Below are positions 45,258-57,766 of a stretch of DNA of 64,000 nucleotides, piece after piece (position 1 is the first letter of the stretch; every line of letters begins with the position of its first letter). Position numbers and translations under genes: made by a program. Source of the DNA: Syngnathus acus (Eukaryota; Chordata; Actinopteri; Syngnathiformes; Syngnathidae); assembly GCF_901709675.1 (NCBI RefSeq), contig NC_051092.1:11364491-11428490 (forward strand). Direction: 5' to 3'. Under the pieces are notes generated by a model. That model was not told where the DNA came from, searched no databases, and worked only from the letters and a program-made list of their open reading frames with translations.

Positions 45258-48200
45258 TCATACGAGGAAGTCTTTGTGAGTTTTGAGAGTCTGCTTAAGC
45301 GCCGAGTGCTGCTGCTGCGTTTGAGAGTCCGAAAGTGCCGGCCCACTTTTCACTTTGGTTCCCTTGAAGGGAACCAGTGTCCGGTTGTCTGCGGGCTTGG
45401 TGTTGCTGTGTTGGTGGTGATGGTGGTGGGTTTTAAAAGAAAGCGCCAGCGTCTGGTGGGCCTCCATGGGCTTGAAGAGGTCAAACGTGATGAGCGTCCT
45501 GGGTGGCTTCTTGGGCTCCTCTTTCTTACCGTCTCTCCTGAGCTGAGCCGGTTTGTTGGGCGAGGCTTTGGGGTCTGACTTGGGTGCGTCCGATTTGGGC
45601 GTGGAAGCATCTGACCGGTGGCAGCTCTTCTCCTTCTTACCTTGCGATGATTTGTGTTTGCAGCCATCTCGCATCTCCTCGAGTCGCGAGTTGAGAGACA
45701 AAAGCGAGACAGCGGCTCCTCCTCCTCCTCCTCCCCCGGCCTCCTTGTCCTTCTTCTTCATCATCGCCATGACGTCAGTCTTGACCTTCTCCCTCTCCTT
45801 ATCCTTTATTCTATGCTTCCGATCTCGATCTTTACTCTTGTCCTTCCTCTCCTCTTTACTCCTTTCCTTCTCCTCTCTATTCCTGTCCTTTTCCTCTTTC
45901 GTCCTTTCCTTCTCCTCTTGAGTCTTCTCCTCATTACTCCTTTCCCTCTCCTCTTTATTCCTCTCCTTCTCTTTGGCCCTCTCCTTCTCCTCTTTACTCC
46001 TGTCCTCTTCTTTACTCCTCTCCTTCTCCTCTTTACTCCTGTCTTCCTTTTCCCACTGCCCTCGCTCCTTCTTGACGATCTTGTGGTGCTTCTCCTCCTC
46101 ACTGCAGTTCTCCTTCCTGATTGGCAGCGGCTTCAAGAAAGAGCCTCCTTCCCCCTGAACTTCACCCGGACATTGTTCCTCCTCCTCCTGCTTTTTCACC
46201 TCTTCCTTCTTCTCTATTAGTGCTTGGAAGCCCTCTTCCTCCTTACGGGGCAGCAGTGAAGGTAGCTCCTCCTGCAGTTTCATCACTTTCTCCTCGAGCT
46301 GCTCCTCCTTGAGATGCAACGTGACATCCCTCGGTGAACCTTTTTCTATTTCCTCCTCCGCAACATCGTGTTGGTGGTATTGCTTGAGTCGGATGTGCCA
46401 GGCCAAGCTGCAGACTGCCGACACCGTCTTGAACTGGTGGATGACGCCCCTGGGGATGAAGTAGATGTCGTCGTGGTAGAGCTGGATGCGGGCGTAGCGG
46501 ATGCCCTCCCGCCGCAGCTGGTTCAGCTTGGCGTCGTCGATCCACTGGACGCACTGCGGACGCCAAAAGGGGAATGTGATTGTGTGTAGGAACAACCCAA
46601 CTTCTAGGAACGTTGAGTTAATTGCTTTAAGACGCAATTGATCGACAATAAATTTAAAGAAGGTCATTAAGAAAAATATTTGTTATCAACTGCCGCTTGG
46701 GTACTTCCACTGAAAACAATGACAACAACTTTAGCGTTGTGCCAAAAGGTTTAGATCTTTTTCAATTTAGTTACAGTCAAGGAAATCAATAATAATCCAG
46801 CATAATGTGTTGGCAAGGAAGTTAAATCAAGCGCATGTTGTTGTACAGGGAAGACTGCAAGATTGCCAAGAAGCGTAGTTGCCACTTCTAAAAAACACAT
46901 TGGGAATCATGAAATTTTGCACAGCCAATCTTGTTTTACTGGTTGAGTGCGATATAAGCCCATTCTCTGTCTTTCTGTCGATAACACTGGAATTAACACA
47001 CAAGGCATTTACCCTGTTTTGTCAATCACTCTGCCTCAGTCAAATGACGCGAGAATTTGTTTACAACTACAAGGCTTAAGCTTTTGCCACCCAGAATTAC
47101 GTACGACGTCTGTCGCAAAAAAAAACTAGGCCAGAACATGGAGTTATTCGTTTTTACATGTTGTCTGCAGTGTACACATGACAATTTCAGCAGTTAGAAT
47201 GAACCCAGCAGCCAATTTGTGGCTCTTTTGTGGCCACACCTGAGACAGCGGCGGCTCGTGGAGGTCCAGCTGCAGCCTCATGACCACCTCTGGAAAGTCT
47301 GCGGCGTGAAAGCACACCACATCTTTGGTGATGCGCGCAGGTGTGTCGCTTCTAAAACACAAACACGCTGAGCGTAAACACACACAAACCAGCTGGGATT
47401 CTGTAGCAGCACAGCACAAACAATGCATTTCCTTATTTAGCATCGACATAACAATAACAAAAGATGACAACATAATAAATACTACATTCATATTTACCAA
47501 CATTTCTGGAATATAAGCCGCGCAAGAATATAAAACGCACAAGCTAAAACGAGGGGAAAGGTTTTGTTCATATATAAGCCACACCAGACTGTCAGCTGTA
47601 GGGGTTTTAAATGAAATGCCATCATTTCTATTACTTGTAGTACCTAAACAAATCCTCTTACAATATCATAAAAAACTATGAAAAATCTATAGACAAGCCA
47701 CATCGTACTATGAACCGCAGGGTTCAAATCTTGTGCAAAAAGTAGAGGCTTATAGTCCGGAAATTGCGGTACATTTACACAAGCCAATGATATCATTATT
47801 TTTTAAGTGCATTACAATTCAGTTTCATTCAAATGTCATTAAATTTGCATCTGATTTGTCTCATTTCAACTTTTTCTATTTTAATTATCTTTTTTATATT
47901 CAAGCTTTATTATATTTTAATTTGAACAAATTACAGCTTTATTTAATGACACTTCGACCCCATCATTTTTATAAACTTAATTGTAATGCAATTTAAATAA
48001 AATGTTAATCTTAGCAAATTCTAATTTCTAAAAATACATTTTTATTGTAATCTTGTGTCATAGGCCATTCATTTTTCCAATTATGTGTGGCAAGGCAATA
48101 AAAAAATGTGGTGGGCCGCAAGTGGACCCTTTTCTTATGTGTATGGAGGTTAATAAGTAGAGTTGTGAATCCCGGTCACAAGTCATCATAAAAGCGTGCG

Positions 48201-51200
48201 CACTCACTCTTCCCCGCAGCGTACGGCCTTCAGCACGCCCACGGCGGCAGTCGTCTGTCTCTCGAAGCCCTGTCCGATGTGATCGGCGTGAGCTCGCGTC
48301 CGGTCCTCGAACAGCATCTCGCGGGGCTCGCTGGCTCTCGGGAGGTACTGCAGGTTCTTGATCTCGTTGGTGGACCTGCGATGTAACACTTTACAATCAT
48401 ATCCGGAAAAATAAAACCCTAATGCTTCAATGATTCAAATAAACTGGAAAGGAGCAGGAATTGCTATAAATTGCAGTTATGAGACGTCGATTTGTTTGCG
48501 AATTGATCGTGCGAGCAGATTCAGGTATGCCACTGCAGGAGCTTTACAATTGTTTTCAGCTGAACGTTTTCTATCAAAGTGAACGCACCTTTTCCTCTTG
48601 AAAGGAGACTTGGGCATATCTGCCATGGGGATCATCTGTTCTCCAGGTCGAACCCACATGATGGGGCCGTCGTCACTTTCCGTGGGGCTCTGCAGCCGCA
48701 GACTGGAGAAGGTTCCCCAAGGCAGAGTCCGCTGTTGAAAAAAAACACAAAAAAACAAGTGAGGCAACACAGCAGACATTCTGTGGCCACTTTTAGTCAG
48801 CAAAATTCCAGGAACTATTGAAAACCTATGGGAATTAATGGACATTTAGAGCAATTACTAGAAATAAATGAGCAATTTTCTAAATTGAAGGTATTTCTCC
48901 TTATTATTTCCAAATTATTCCAGGTTAATTTCCAAAGAAAATTTACCAAACAATTTCTGGAAAATTGACTGGATTAGTAGCTACACACAATACCCCCAGA
49001 ATGAATGACAGGATGACTACCTCCAGAAAGGGAGAGTCCTCCAACATGCGGATGAACTCAGGGAAGTAGTCGCCGACTTCCTCATCCACGGCGCCCACCA
49101 GGCTGACTTGCCGCATGGCCCCGGCCCGGTACGTTCCCTGGGAGTATGTCCGCTTCACCTGGGGGGACACATCAGATGTTGAAGCAGAAATGAAGCCAGG
49201 AAAACATCATTAACTCTATTGACCGTCGTGATCGATGATCAGATCACCGCTAGTGATCGGTATTGGAATCGGCAGCATAAGACCCTGATCGGAGCCACAA
49301 CCCAGAATGCTTTCTTAAGAAGAAATGATGAAATCCAAAGTTTGTATAGTATGTTGAAAACGTCACAAAGTCTTTCCTGTTGTTGTCCGAGTTGTTGCAA
49401 TGGTACAGTCCAAGTTTGAAGTCAATCGGGTTAACGGTCTTGGACAACGGGGAAAGTATGGGCCAAAATTGTACTTTCAAATAGTGTACTAACTCACTTG
49501 CTGTTCTCACCACGTTGGCATTTAATTAGAATTGGGCAGTTGGACCCGCATAGTACATCCTGCCTAAAAAATGAGCGCGAGTCATTTCAAATATCTTATC
49601 TTCGAGTTAAAAACAAGTATCCAAAAAAAGTCAGAAGGAACTTGGAAAATAAATGATTAAAACACCACATTTGATTAACTATTCATTCAAAACCAGAAAC
49701 CAAACTCATGACACTTTCAGATAAGTATTTTTTCCAGCCAGAGTGGAGTGTTGAAGCAACGAGCAGGAGGCAAAAGTGCTGACACATGTTGAAGGGGGGA
49801 AAAGTCAAAGAGTGCTGCTGCAGTGTGACAGGATGTGATGCTGCTGGATTCACAGTCGGAGACTGATCAGATCGAAGCTTTGAACTAAAACACAAAAAGA
49901 CTTTACTACTGCTCATTCAAGTTTAAAGTCAATTTATTGCTAATCACATGTTTTTTGGCATCTTGTCTTACAGTCAGTCAGTCAGTGATGAGCAGAGCAT
50001 TTAGCCTTGATAGCTTCGGCTAGCCCCGCCGCGACTCATTAAAAAAAAAAATCCTAACAGCAGACTAGCGATGAGGGACGAGAGCAGCGATACAAAGAGA
50101 AGCTACATCTTTGTTGGTAAACGTCCAACAATGCGCAGGCAACAAGTGAGTTTGAACAAAAATATAGCTTCGGTCTCCTGTTCATTAAAACAACAGCATT
50201 CAGTGTCATGGGGTGTTGTGGTTTTAATTATTTGACTTTATTTGTTTTTCTGCCACTCCGTTGAAGCACATAATATGAAACCTGTCTGTGGCACAAAAAC
50301 GGTTGGGAACTGCGGTACGGTGCCAACAAATAATTAGGTCATCAATTAATCGACTGTGACTAGAAATTTGTCACATTATAATCCATCCATCCATGTTTCG
50401 ACCCGCTTAGCCTCGACAACAGCAGCAAAAAAATCTTTAGTCGCTTGAACGTGAATCAGATTTCATGCATGTTTTTCTACAATAGCTGTCATGATGCATT
50501 TCTCAATTGTGCCACGGGAGAGCAAAAACTCCAAAGTTTTTTTCCACTTCAAGTGCGCAGAGTTTGTTACCACTGTGGTGTGTCATTTCTTTTACTTTCT
50601 TCAACGAGAATGAGAGCTTAAATGCAAGTTTCGTGTTAGCTTTTATTTGTGCATTTAGGCCAAGACGTGCTGTCAAAGTTTATCCCAATACTCTCACAGC
50701 CAGCTCATAAAGACAAGAGCCACTTTTTAAATCACTCACCCAACAGCTACTATGCCAAAAATCGATCTCCTTAGGTCATACGTGAATCCCAAAGCAGCTC
50801 AAAGAAGAAGACATGCTAATAATCAAGCGTCAGGAGAGAGCCTGCCATCGTGTTGCTGTACGGAGCAAATGAAGTAATCTGATTACAAAGAGGTGGGCCC
50901 TGGATGAAATAATTTTAGGTTAGTGTGACCTAAATGGGTCCCTCGCAGTGTGCGAATGCGCGGGAGGCAGATTTTACGGCTGCTGCTGAAGCAGAATATA
51001 ATTTAAGTGCAGTTGTATCCAGGCCCGCGCTGCAGCGCTACGTCGTGGATATAATTAGATGCTTGGCGATGTGTAATTTACATTCTTGGTTCTTCAAACC
51101 TTTCGTACATCGTCAAAGAAGAGTCGACGTTTTTGCAGGACGGCTATGTTGCAAATGCTGGGTTAAAAATAAATGGGTGTTAGGTTGTGACGTACTGATT

Positions 51201-54200
51201 CTTGTGTTACAGTTGTTTACAAAAGCAAAATATAGTACACTGACCCAGTGGTTCTCAAACTTTTTACACCAAGTAGCAACTCCAAAACTTCTTATTGCTC
51301 TAAGAGACCAACATAATGGCCAGCAATAAAATGCAGTGAGGTAGTTGGTGTGTCATGTATTCGCCAAAAACAAGGCAGGTTGAATCCTTTATCAATATTA
51401 CTGGTATGCAAAGCAGTTTAAAAACATAATTAAAAGTCAAATACAACTTAATAATTCGATGTTATTATGCCCTAAAATGATTTATGTCACGAAAAAATGG
51501 ACTCAAACACCTATTGTAGTGAACATGAAACCCGAACAATTGCTTTGTTGGCTTATGTCAGAATGAAGGCCAGCTTTTGAATGAAGTGCAACTTTTATGA
51601 TCAGGAAACGGCGGTGTCCTTTTTGCATTCGAGTCATCCGACGGTAGAGATGCACCGATCCGATATCTGGATCGGATATCGGCCCCGATATCAACAAAAT
51701 TGATGGATCGGGTATCGGAAAATGCAGCCGATCTGTGAGCCGATCCTTTCCTTAATCTATTGGGACGCGGGCTACGTCATACGTCAGCAGCACGTGTGCC
51801 GCGGGACGCGGCTACGTCATACGTCAGCAGCACGTGTGCCGCATGCCACGAGAGTTTTCTAAACAAACGCAAACATGGAGCGAACGAAAGAGTCAGCTGT
51901 GTGGAGGTACTTTAAACTGAACACGCCAACTAGCTCGACGGCAGTTTGTAATGTCCGCAAAGCTAATGTTGCCAGGGGTGGTGGTAGTACTGCCAGGTAT
52001 AGTACTAGTACTAAGCGGAGCTTGTTTTCAGGGAGCACTTCTCATTGCTGCTTAAATGAGCATTTAGAGCATCAACAGGTCATGAGTGATGTGGAACGGC
52101 ACCTAATGTTTACATGTTTACTATTTATTTTAATATTTGGTTACTGTGTGCTTGATCACCCTTTCTATATTTGCCCAGTGCAGTTTCAGCTGCAACATTT
52201 GTATTTTTTTTTTTAAGAAGTTTGTATCCTAATTTACTTGAATTTAAATGCTGATACACTTTATTGCTGCTGTTGCACAATTTATGTTACAAATAAATAG
52301 TTCATTGCATGAATCTGCTTTATCTTGTTACATTTTGTCTTAGGAATGAACTGTGTAGTCATGCCTGATGCCATTGCCTTTAGTCTTTTCTGTTCCACAT
52401 GTAGAGGTATGTAGCTTGTTAAGTCAACCATAATATCGGATCGGTATCGGGTATCGACCGATACGCAAAACCACGGCATCGGTATCGAAACTGAAAAAGT
52501 CGGATCGGTGCATCTCTATCCGACGGGTATGAGGTGTGCTTGTTTAGTGAAATTGCTCAAAGAGGCATTACTCAGCATTAATGCGGGCTCAAGGTGGAGT
52601 AAGAGCCTCACTTTTAGAGATGGATTCATGTCACAAGAAGTTGAGTTGTAGTTTAGTTCTTCATTTGTTTCACCAAGACAACTTAAAAATGGAATCATTG
52701 TGGACTGCAATACAGATAAGGGAGTCAACTCAATCACGGTGGCCCACGCTGATCTTCCGGCGCTGAAGTTTAGGTCCGCTTCCCATAATTGTTTGTTTTT
52801 TTTGCAGCGTAATGCAAAAGCCCCTACCACACCGAGGGGTGGAACAATCGCATGTTTGCAAAGGCGGCGAACGTTGCCGCTCGCTCTCGTCAGCTTTCGT
52901 TCAAGGTCGCCAGTGTTCACCAAATGGTCAGCAGACCTTTGCCGAAACTGTAAAATTCCAAATTTCACTAAAACTGTTGGCGAACATTTGCATGCAGGCA
53001 AGGAGCGCTATCTAGTTTGCACAAGTGTTTCTATTTAGGCTTGCAAATCAAACCTTTCCATTAAATAACCCCTCGATTGCCAGTTAATTCATATTATTTC
53101 ACTTGTAAGGTTTCTGTGGAATTTATTGGAAACTTTTTACCCCTTTGCAGCCCGAGACAAGAGTACAGACAACTACTCGACAATCTCACCTGAGTGTGGA
53201 AGTTGGCCATGGTGGTGGTCTCGATGTCCTTCTTCCCGAGCACCTCCATCTTGACCGGAGCGTTGGGGAATTTGTCGGAGAAGTAATCCAGGAAGTCCGG
53301 GAGGTAGGACGCCGCTCCGTGGATGATGCCCATAACAAAACACGCCGCCTGGGCTTCGTCCTCGCTGAACGACAGGGTGACAAACTCCTGGGCGAAGCGC
53401 TGCATCTCGGCCGGCGACAGGGCCGAGAGCTGCTCGCTGTAGGCGTGCGCGACAGACGCGCCGCCATTGGCCTGCATCTCCACGTGGATGAGGTGGCCGA
53501 ACTCCAGCCCGGGCAGACTCGGCATGGGCGTGCAGTGGAGCGGTGAGCTGTAGCCCAGTCCGTCTCTGAGCATGGCGGGTAAGGAAGGCGGGTCCTGGCG
53601 CTGCGTGCTGTGAAGTAGCCCCGTGCCACTGCCGCTGTTGCCGTTAATTCGGCTGAGGAACTCGGCCAGTCCGAGAGAGACTCCGGAATAAACAGTCTGG
53701 CACGAGCGGTGGTACATTTTAGGGCGGCCGTGTCTCTCTTTGGCTCGTTCGCCATCTTTGTGCTTCTTTTTCTTTTTCTTCTTCAGCTTCTTGAGCAAGA
53801 GGTCTTCTTGGGAGCTGGCTTTGGGCTTCTCCTTGGGCTCTGAGATGGACAATAGAATAAAAATTAGGGCTGCGGCTAGCAAACATTTTTAATAAGAGTA
53901 TTCAATCGATTATCCCAATGATTAATTGTGTAATTGGTTTAAAAAATTGTTCTGCATGAATAAACATGATGCATGTGAGGTGCGGGATTTTTTTGGATCC
54001 AATTGGCATCAAGTTCTACTGTTGTATTTGTTATTGGCTTGGCTTCCTGAGTGACGCAAGCATCAGCTAATGAGAGGATGGTCCGCATGTGTCATTTATA
54101 ATTGGGGCTTTGACTAAGAGACATTCAAAGTAAAAGCATTATGACGTTGGCTGTCTGCCCACATCGGATACGCTAGTTTTAAGGTAAAAATAACTCGCTT

Positions 54201-55807
54201 TAATCTCCATGATCCCCCACCATACACTGGCAGGTCCGAGAGTGGTCTGACTTAACCATCGATCCATTTCCCGAACTGGTTATTGTTGTGGTCCAATTTT
54301 AAATCCATCCACTTGTGTCATTTGCAATTTGCTAGTTAGCGGCATCCAGCATGTGATGGCTGACGTTACTAAGTGACAGGCTCATCCTCCTTTTCTCTAC
54401 ATTAGTAGGAAATGGGATTTCTTACTAGAACGCAGGTTTTCGCCTCAACTATCATATTTCGCACAAGTTGACGAGTGCTGCTAACAGTTATCGTGTGAAC
54501 AAAATGGCAGTTTTACTGATGTCACACCTCATGTTTAAAAGTTATAAATCAATATTTATGATGCCATGGCCAATCAAACGAGTGCACTAATTACGAAATC
54601 CCCCTGGTGGGCCGGCAGTACAAAAAGCTCTCCAATTTAGTCTTCTTATTGTCTACCATTTTGAAAGTGTGGCTTTTGCGTTCATTCAAAGAAGCGACAT
54701 GTTTTCGATACTGGCAAAGCCGCTGTGTTTACGTTTGGCATAGCGCATTGTGGGGTTTGTGACATTAACGTCCAGAGCTCTGTGTGTTCGGAATATATCC
54801 CCCGTGATAAACGGGGCATCGCTAGAGATGAGGATTTTGCACTTTGATGTAAGGTGCGATTCCAAGTTTTGATGTGAGCTGGGGCTGTTTTGACTTACCC
54901 CTCTGAAGAGGGAACACCACTTCCCCGTTTTCCTTTGAGATGTCACGTTCTGGCGGCAATTTGTGGTTTTTCCACTCTTTGCTGCTCCTTTCCTTCTTGC
55001 TGTCTCGCTCCTTGTCTTTGCTGTTGTGATCTGGAGGGAAGGCACCAAAAATGACATTGTTATCAAGATCCACCCTGAAGTGAAGTGACAAACATTTCCA
55101 CGTGTGAGTGAGTGAGTGAGTGAGTGAGTGAGTGAGTGAGTGGTTCACATGCATTGCAATCGGGGCCTGATGCGCGCACAGTGGCCTGCGGCACAAGCCC
55201 CGTTATGTAATATTTCAACAGATGTTTTAATCACAACCATGCAGTTTGCTCCGAATTTGAGTAGGAAAGGCAGTGAAGCGCAAGAGAGTATGCTCTTACC
55301 TCTCTGTGGCGTCTTCATGTCGCCGTTCTCGGTCTTTGTATAGCAGCTAGCGGGGCTGACTTTCTCCACAGCCGCGGCCGAACTGCGCTGCGCTTCGCCG
55401 CTTTTCTCTCTATGCCGCTTCTCCTTTGCCCGTTTTTCTTTGGACGGCGAGGCGAGGAAGTTGCTTATTTTGAATATTTTTCGTGCGGGAGTCGCTGCTG
55501 CTCCTGGCACCACCACCGCGGTGGCGGTGGGGGCGGCGGAGTGGCTCGCCTTGCCCGGGCCGAAACTCCATTTCGCTGGGCTCCCACAACTCGGTTTCCC
55601 GTTGTGTTTTTCCCCTGCGCACACCTCTCCGTTGACTTTCCGGTGCTTGGGTCGCTTCTCCTCCACGCGGACCTTCTTTGGGGGAGGCGGGTGAATGTCG
55701 CTGGAAGACTGCGGTCGGATCCCCGGCGGCCGTTTAGCTAACAGCGATTGGGGGGAATTTGTTTGGCTGTTCGCTGCGAAATGCATGGAGTCCACGGACT
55801 CGGCCAT
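45258..55807 (-). CDS. rsbn1l: Round spermatid basic protein 1-like (RSBN1L), eight exons
   Basis: RSBN1/RSBN1L are nuclear proteins with a JmjC-like fold; RSBN1 orthologues have been reported as histone H4K20 demethylases (KDM9), so a chromatin role is inferred. Exons in transcript order (minus): 55300-55807, 54899-55030, 53190-53839, 49021-49158, 48589-48731, 48208-48375, 47240-47351, 45258-46553. They total 3147 nt, or 1048 aa (human about 846). The N-terminus is [15 protein letters not shown], then Lys/Arg-rich with a [13 protein letters not shown] signal. The conserved core runs from [20 protein letters not shown] through [20 protein letters not shown], the exon 4 [11 protein letters not shown] and [20 protein letters not shown] to [20 protein letters not shown]. 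His656 in that last block is the likely third metal ligand; HVE in exon 3 is the likely first pair. The C-terminal tail has a long charged repeat. Confidence 0.94.
45790..46050 (-). other. rsbn1l: rsbn1l exon 8: ER/K-rich repeat segment
   Basis: About 85 residues of near-repeating KEEKERS / KEEDRS / KEERERS units, almost wholly Lys, Arg, Glu, Asp and Ser. DNA here is a degenerate CTC/TTC purine-strand repeat. The spacing of opposite charges (i to i+4) suits a single alpha-helix. It is followed by a seven-glycine run (about 45715-45745). It falls after the conserved JmjC-like core, so it probably acts as a linker or tail. Confidence 0.8.
51762..51842. repeat. 40-bp tandem duplication inside the hAT element
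   Basis: Two units, 51762-51802 and 51803-51842, each starting GGGACGCGG and containing CACGTGTGCCGC, are identical except for one extra base. Confidence 0.93.
51875..52216 (+). pseudogene. Remnant of a hAT transposase BED zinc finger
   Basis: The ORF starts [15 protein letters not shown] and continues with [19 protein letters not shown], which resembles the N-terminal BED finger of hAT/ZBED transposases (SAVWRYF, CNVCK, GG.ST). The second zinc cysteine appears to be arginine (CNVRK). The ORF soon loses similarity and stops after 113 residues, so the rest of the transposase is deleted. The element cannot mobilise itself. Confidence 0.72.
55102..55142. repeat. (GTGA)n microsatellite
   Basis: About ten GTGA units lie in rsbn1l intron 1, about 70 bp upstream of the exon 2 acceptor in transcript terms. 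Confidence 0.93.
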
Positions 55808-55880
55808 CTTGGAAGTTTCTATTTTTTACGGCCAGACGTAACTGGTGCGTCAGAGCCAATGGGAGGCGGGGCTTAGATGC
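55805..55880 (-). promoter_or_regulatory. rsbn1l: rsbn1l core promoter: YY1-type initiator, CCAAT and GC boxes
   Basis: Reading on the minus strand, a GC box (plus GGGAGGCGGGGC, 55861-55872) is followed by a CCAAT-type box (plus CCAAT, 55856-55860), CRE-like TGACGCAC/TTACGTC, and AAGATGGCCG across the start codon. The last matches the YY1 consensus AAGATGGC often found just inside TATA-less housekeeping genes. Promoter assignment is from motifs and position only. Confidence 0.6.
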
Positions 55881-56631
55881 CTACGTAAGCACGTCCGAGA
55901 GGATGAAAAGCAACACGGAAGGAAGTGTGCTTATGAACAATTTGAAAAGTGACTGTTCAATATGAAAGAAAAACACTCTTAATTTCCAAGGCACGTCAAC
56001 TTCACGTTATTAAGAAGCCTTTAAAAAACAACTGTAGCAAAAGTAAAATTGAGCATAAACCATATCAGAGATGATGATGATAATATTAATAACAATAATA
56101 ATAATGGTTATTGTTATTAATAATAAAAGTATCACATGCATTAAATATTCTTCATTTATATAAAAATATATAATCGTTAAAAACATGATACAAGGAGATA
56201 AAAAACACAAATGAGCTAATATCTGTCATAATCCAATATCTTTTTATTTTTTTCCCTCTCTTAGTTTTGATTACATCGCTCTGATTTGTTTTGGCTATGT
56301 TTTATATAATTAATAGGAGTGTGTTTGTGAGGAGATTGTTGCTGTGTTGATTGATTTTCTCTCGCGGGATTAAGCATCCATCCGTCCGCCCTCCGTTTTG
56401 TTAAAGCCGTTGTTGGTCCCTAACCACAACAAAAACGCAGGTCCATGCGCGCCAACTTGCAGTTTCTTTTAACGTCGCTAGAGAGCAGTAAAGTTACATA
56501 AAATTCAGTACAGTACATTAATTTATTTGAAAAATTGCTCATCAGTCAATCGTCCTACTAAGTGTGGTCACACATGGTTAAAGTGAGTGGCTCCCAAGTT
56601 AAAGTAATTTCAATTTGTATATTGTTTTTAA

Positions 56632-56908
56632 TTTGGAGTGGTTAGCATGCCTGCCTCACTGGTTCTGGGTTAAAATATCAGCTCTGGCTTTCCTGTGTAT
56701 GGAGTTTGCATGTTGTGCTTGCCTGGGCCTTGTCTGGTTATTCTAAATCATCAGTATTTTTTAATGATTGTCTATATGTGCCCTGTGATTGGCTGTCGAC
56801 CAGTTTAGGGTGTATTCCACCTTTCTTCCATAAATCAGCTGGGATAGGCTACAGCTCGCCTGCTCCTTAATGAGGCAAGGCTATAGAAAACAGATGAATG
56901 GATGATTG
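56632..56908 (+). repeat. SINE-like dispersed repeat copy
   Basis: It has a degenerate tRNA-like head (GTGGTTAGCATGCCTGCCTC), then GGAGTTTGCATGTT and CCCTGTGATTGGCTG. A conserved tail, CAGCTGGGATAGGCT, ends in GATGAATGGATG. This is a widespread acanthomorph repeat whose GGATGG tail seeds microsatellites. Confidence 0.65.
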
Positions 56909-57620
56909 CCATATATTAAACTAACCCTGGCTAATCAGGCCATAGCACCCATCTAGTATTACCATATCCTTACCCTTGACATCCTAATTTTGGAAAATTA
57001 ATGTCCATCATCAATGTCCTAATGGAATGCAGGTATTTAGGTTAGTGACTGATTGATGGGCCGACAAGGTTTTATCCGGAGTTTGCTCATCACAGCTAAT
57101 CCATTCCAGATGTGACGGGACACATCCAGTTGTTTTTAGGCGACGGGTAAAAGTCATCTTGACACATGGAGAAAGAATGTCCTGTCTTATGAAGCATCAA
57201 GTGAATATGAGTGTGTGACAAAAGACAAAAAGATGAGTTGGGATACAGAAGTGATCCATGGGATGAAGACAGATATGAGCCTGTAATTGATCTAGGTAGA
57301 TCGCAAGCTTTTTTTCAACAATATCACTTGGATGGAGATTAAGTGGTCTCCCTGCTTGTCTGGACCAACGAACTGTCAGAACAAATGGTCAGATGTTTGC
57401 TTTATTGGCGAGGGAGCACATTGTTTACACCAGCCGGGACAGAGAGTGGGCCAAGGCGACTCGCTCGGGGAAATTCAAAACAGTGTTCACAAGGAGGGCA
57501 CCTTGAGGACGACAACCTGCTGTCCATAAATGGGTAAAAGCCTAGAGAAGAAGCTGTTCTGAAGAATGATCCACGACCACACTCTGGTATAAGCACCCAT
57601 TTCAATAATACAATTGTATT

Positions 57621-57766
57621 CCATCCATCCATCCGTCCGTCCATCCGTCCGTCTGTCCGTCCATCCATCCATCCATCCATCCATCCATCCATCCATCCAT
57701 CCATCCATCCATCCATCCATCCATCCATCCATCCATCCTTCCATCCATCCATCCATCCATCCATCC
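57621..57766. repeat. (ATCC)n microsatellite
   Basis: About 36 four-base units, with CCGT variants at the left end. The sequence matches the reverse complement of the GGATGG tail of the SINE-like family nearby, which is its probable origin. Translated, it gives a spurious repeated DGWM ORF. Confidence 0.93.

Larger units (their letters stand above)
51645..52518 (+). mobile_element. 874-bp hAT element, deleted derivative, with TCCGACGG target duplication
   Basis: The ends are inverted repeats: TAGAGATGCACCGATCCGA at the left, and its complement ending GTGCATCTCTA at the right. An identical 8-bp word, TCCGACGG, flanks it at 51637-51644 and 52519-52526. Sub-terminal GATCGGTATCGG-type words recur near both ends, as in hAT transposase-binding repeats. 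The clean duplication and intact ends suggest fairly recent movement. It lies in rsbn1l intron 3. Confidence 0.92.
49159..53189 (-). other. rsbn1l: rsbn1l intron 3 (4 kb, repeat-bearing)
   Basis: This is the largest rsbn1l intron, bounded by CAG|GTGAGA and a CCCCCCAG acceptor on the minus strand. It contains the hAT element at 51645-52518, a hAT-like terminal sequence from 51245 (CAGTGGTTCTCAAACTTTTT) without a visible partner, and a CCATCCATCC remnant near 50382. No host coding exon is seen. Confidence 0.6.

Noticed and set aside
45653-46220. 188-aa plus-strand leucine-rich ORF that looks like a membrane protein
   Set aside because: It is the complement of the Lys/Glu-rich rsbn1l exon 8; CTC/TTC codons give spurious leucines.
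51337-51358. let-7-like string (TGAGGTAGTTGG)
   Set aside because: Only a partial match to the seed region, with no hairpin partner nearby; it lies beside a hAT-like terminal sequence.
55102-55142. Possible CRISPR-like short tandem array
   Set aside because: Pure tetranucleotide microsatellite without spacers, in a vertebrate intron.
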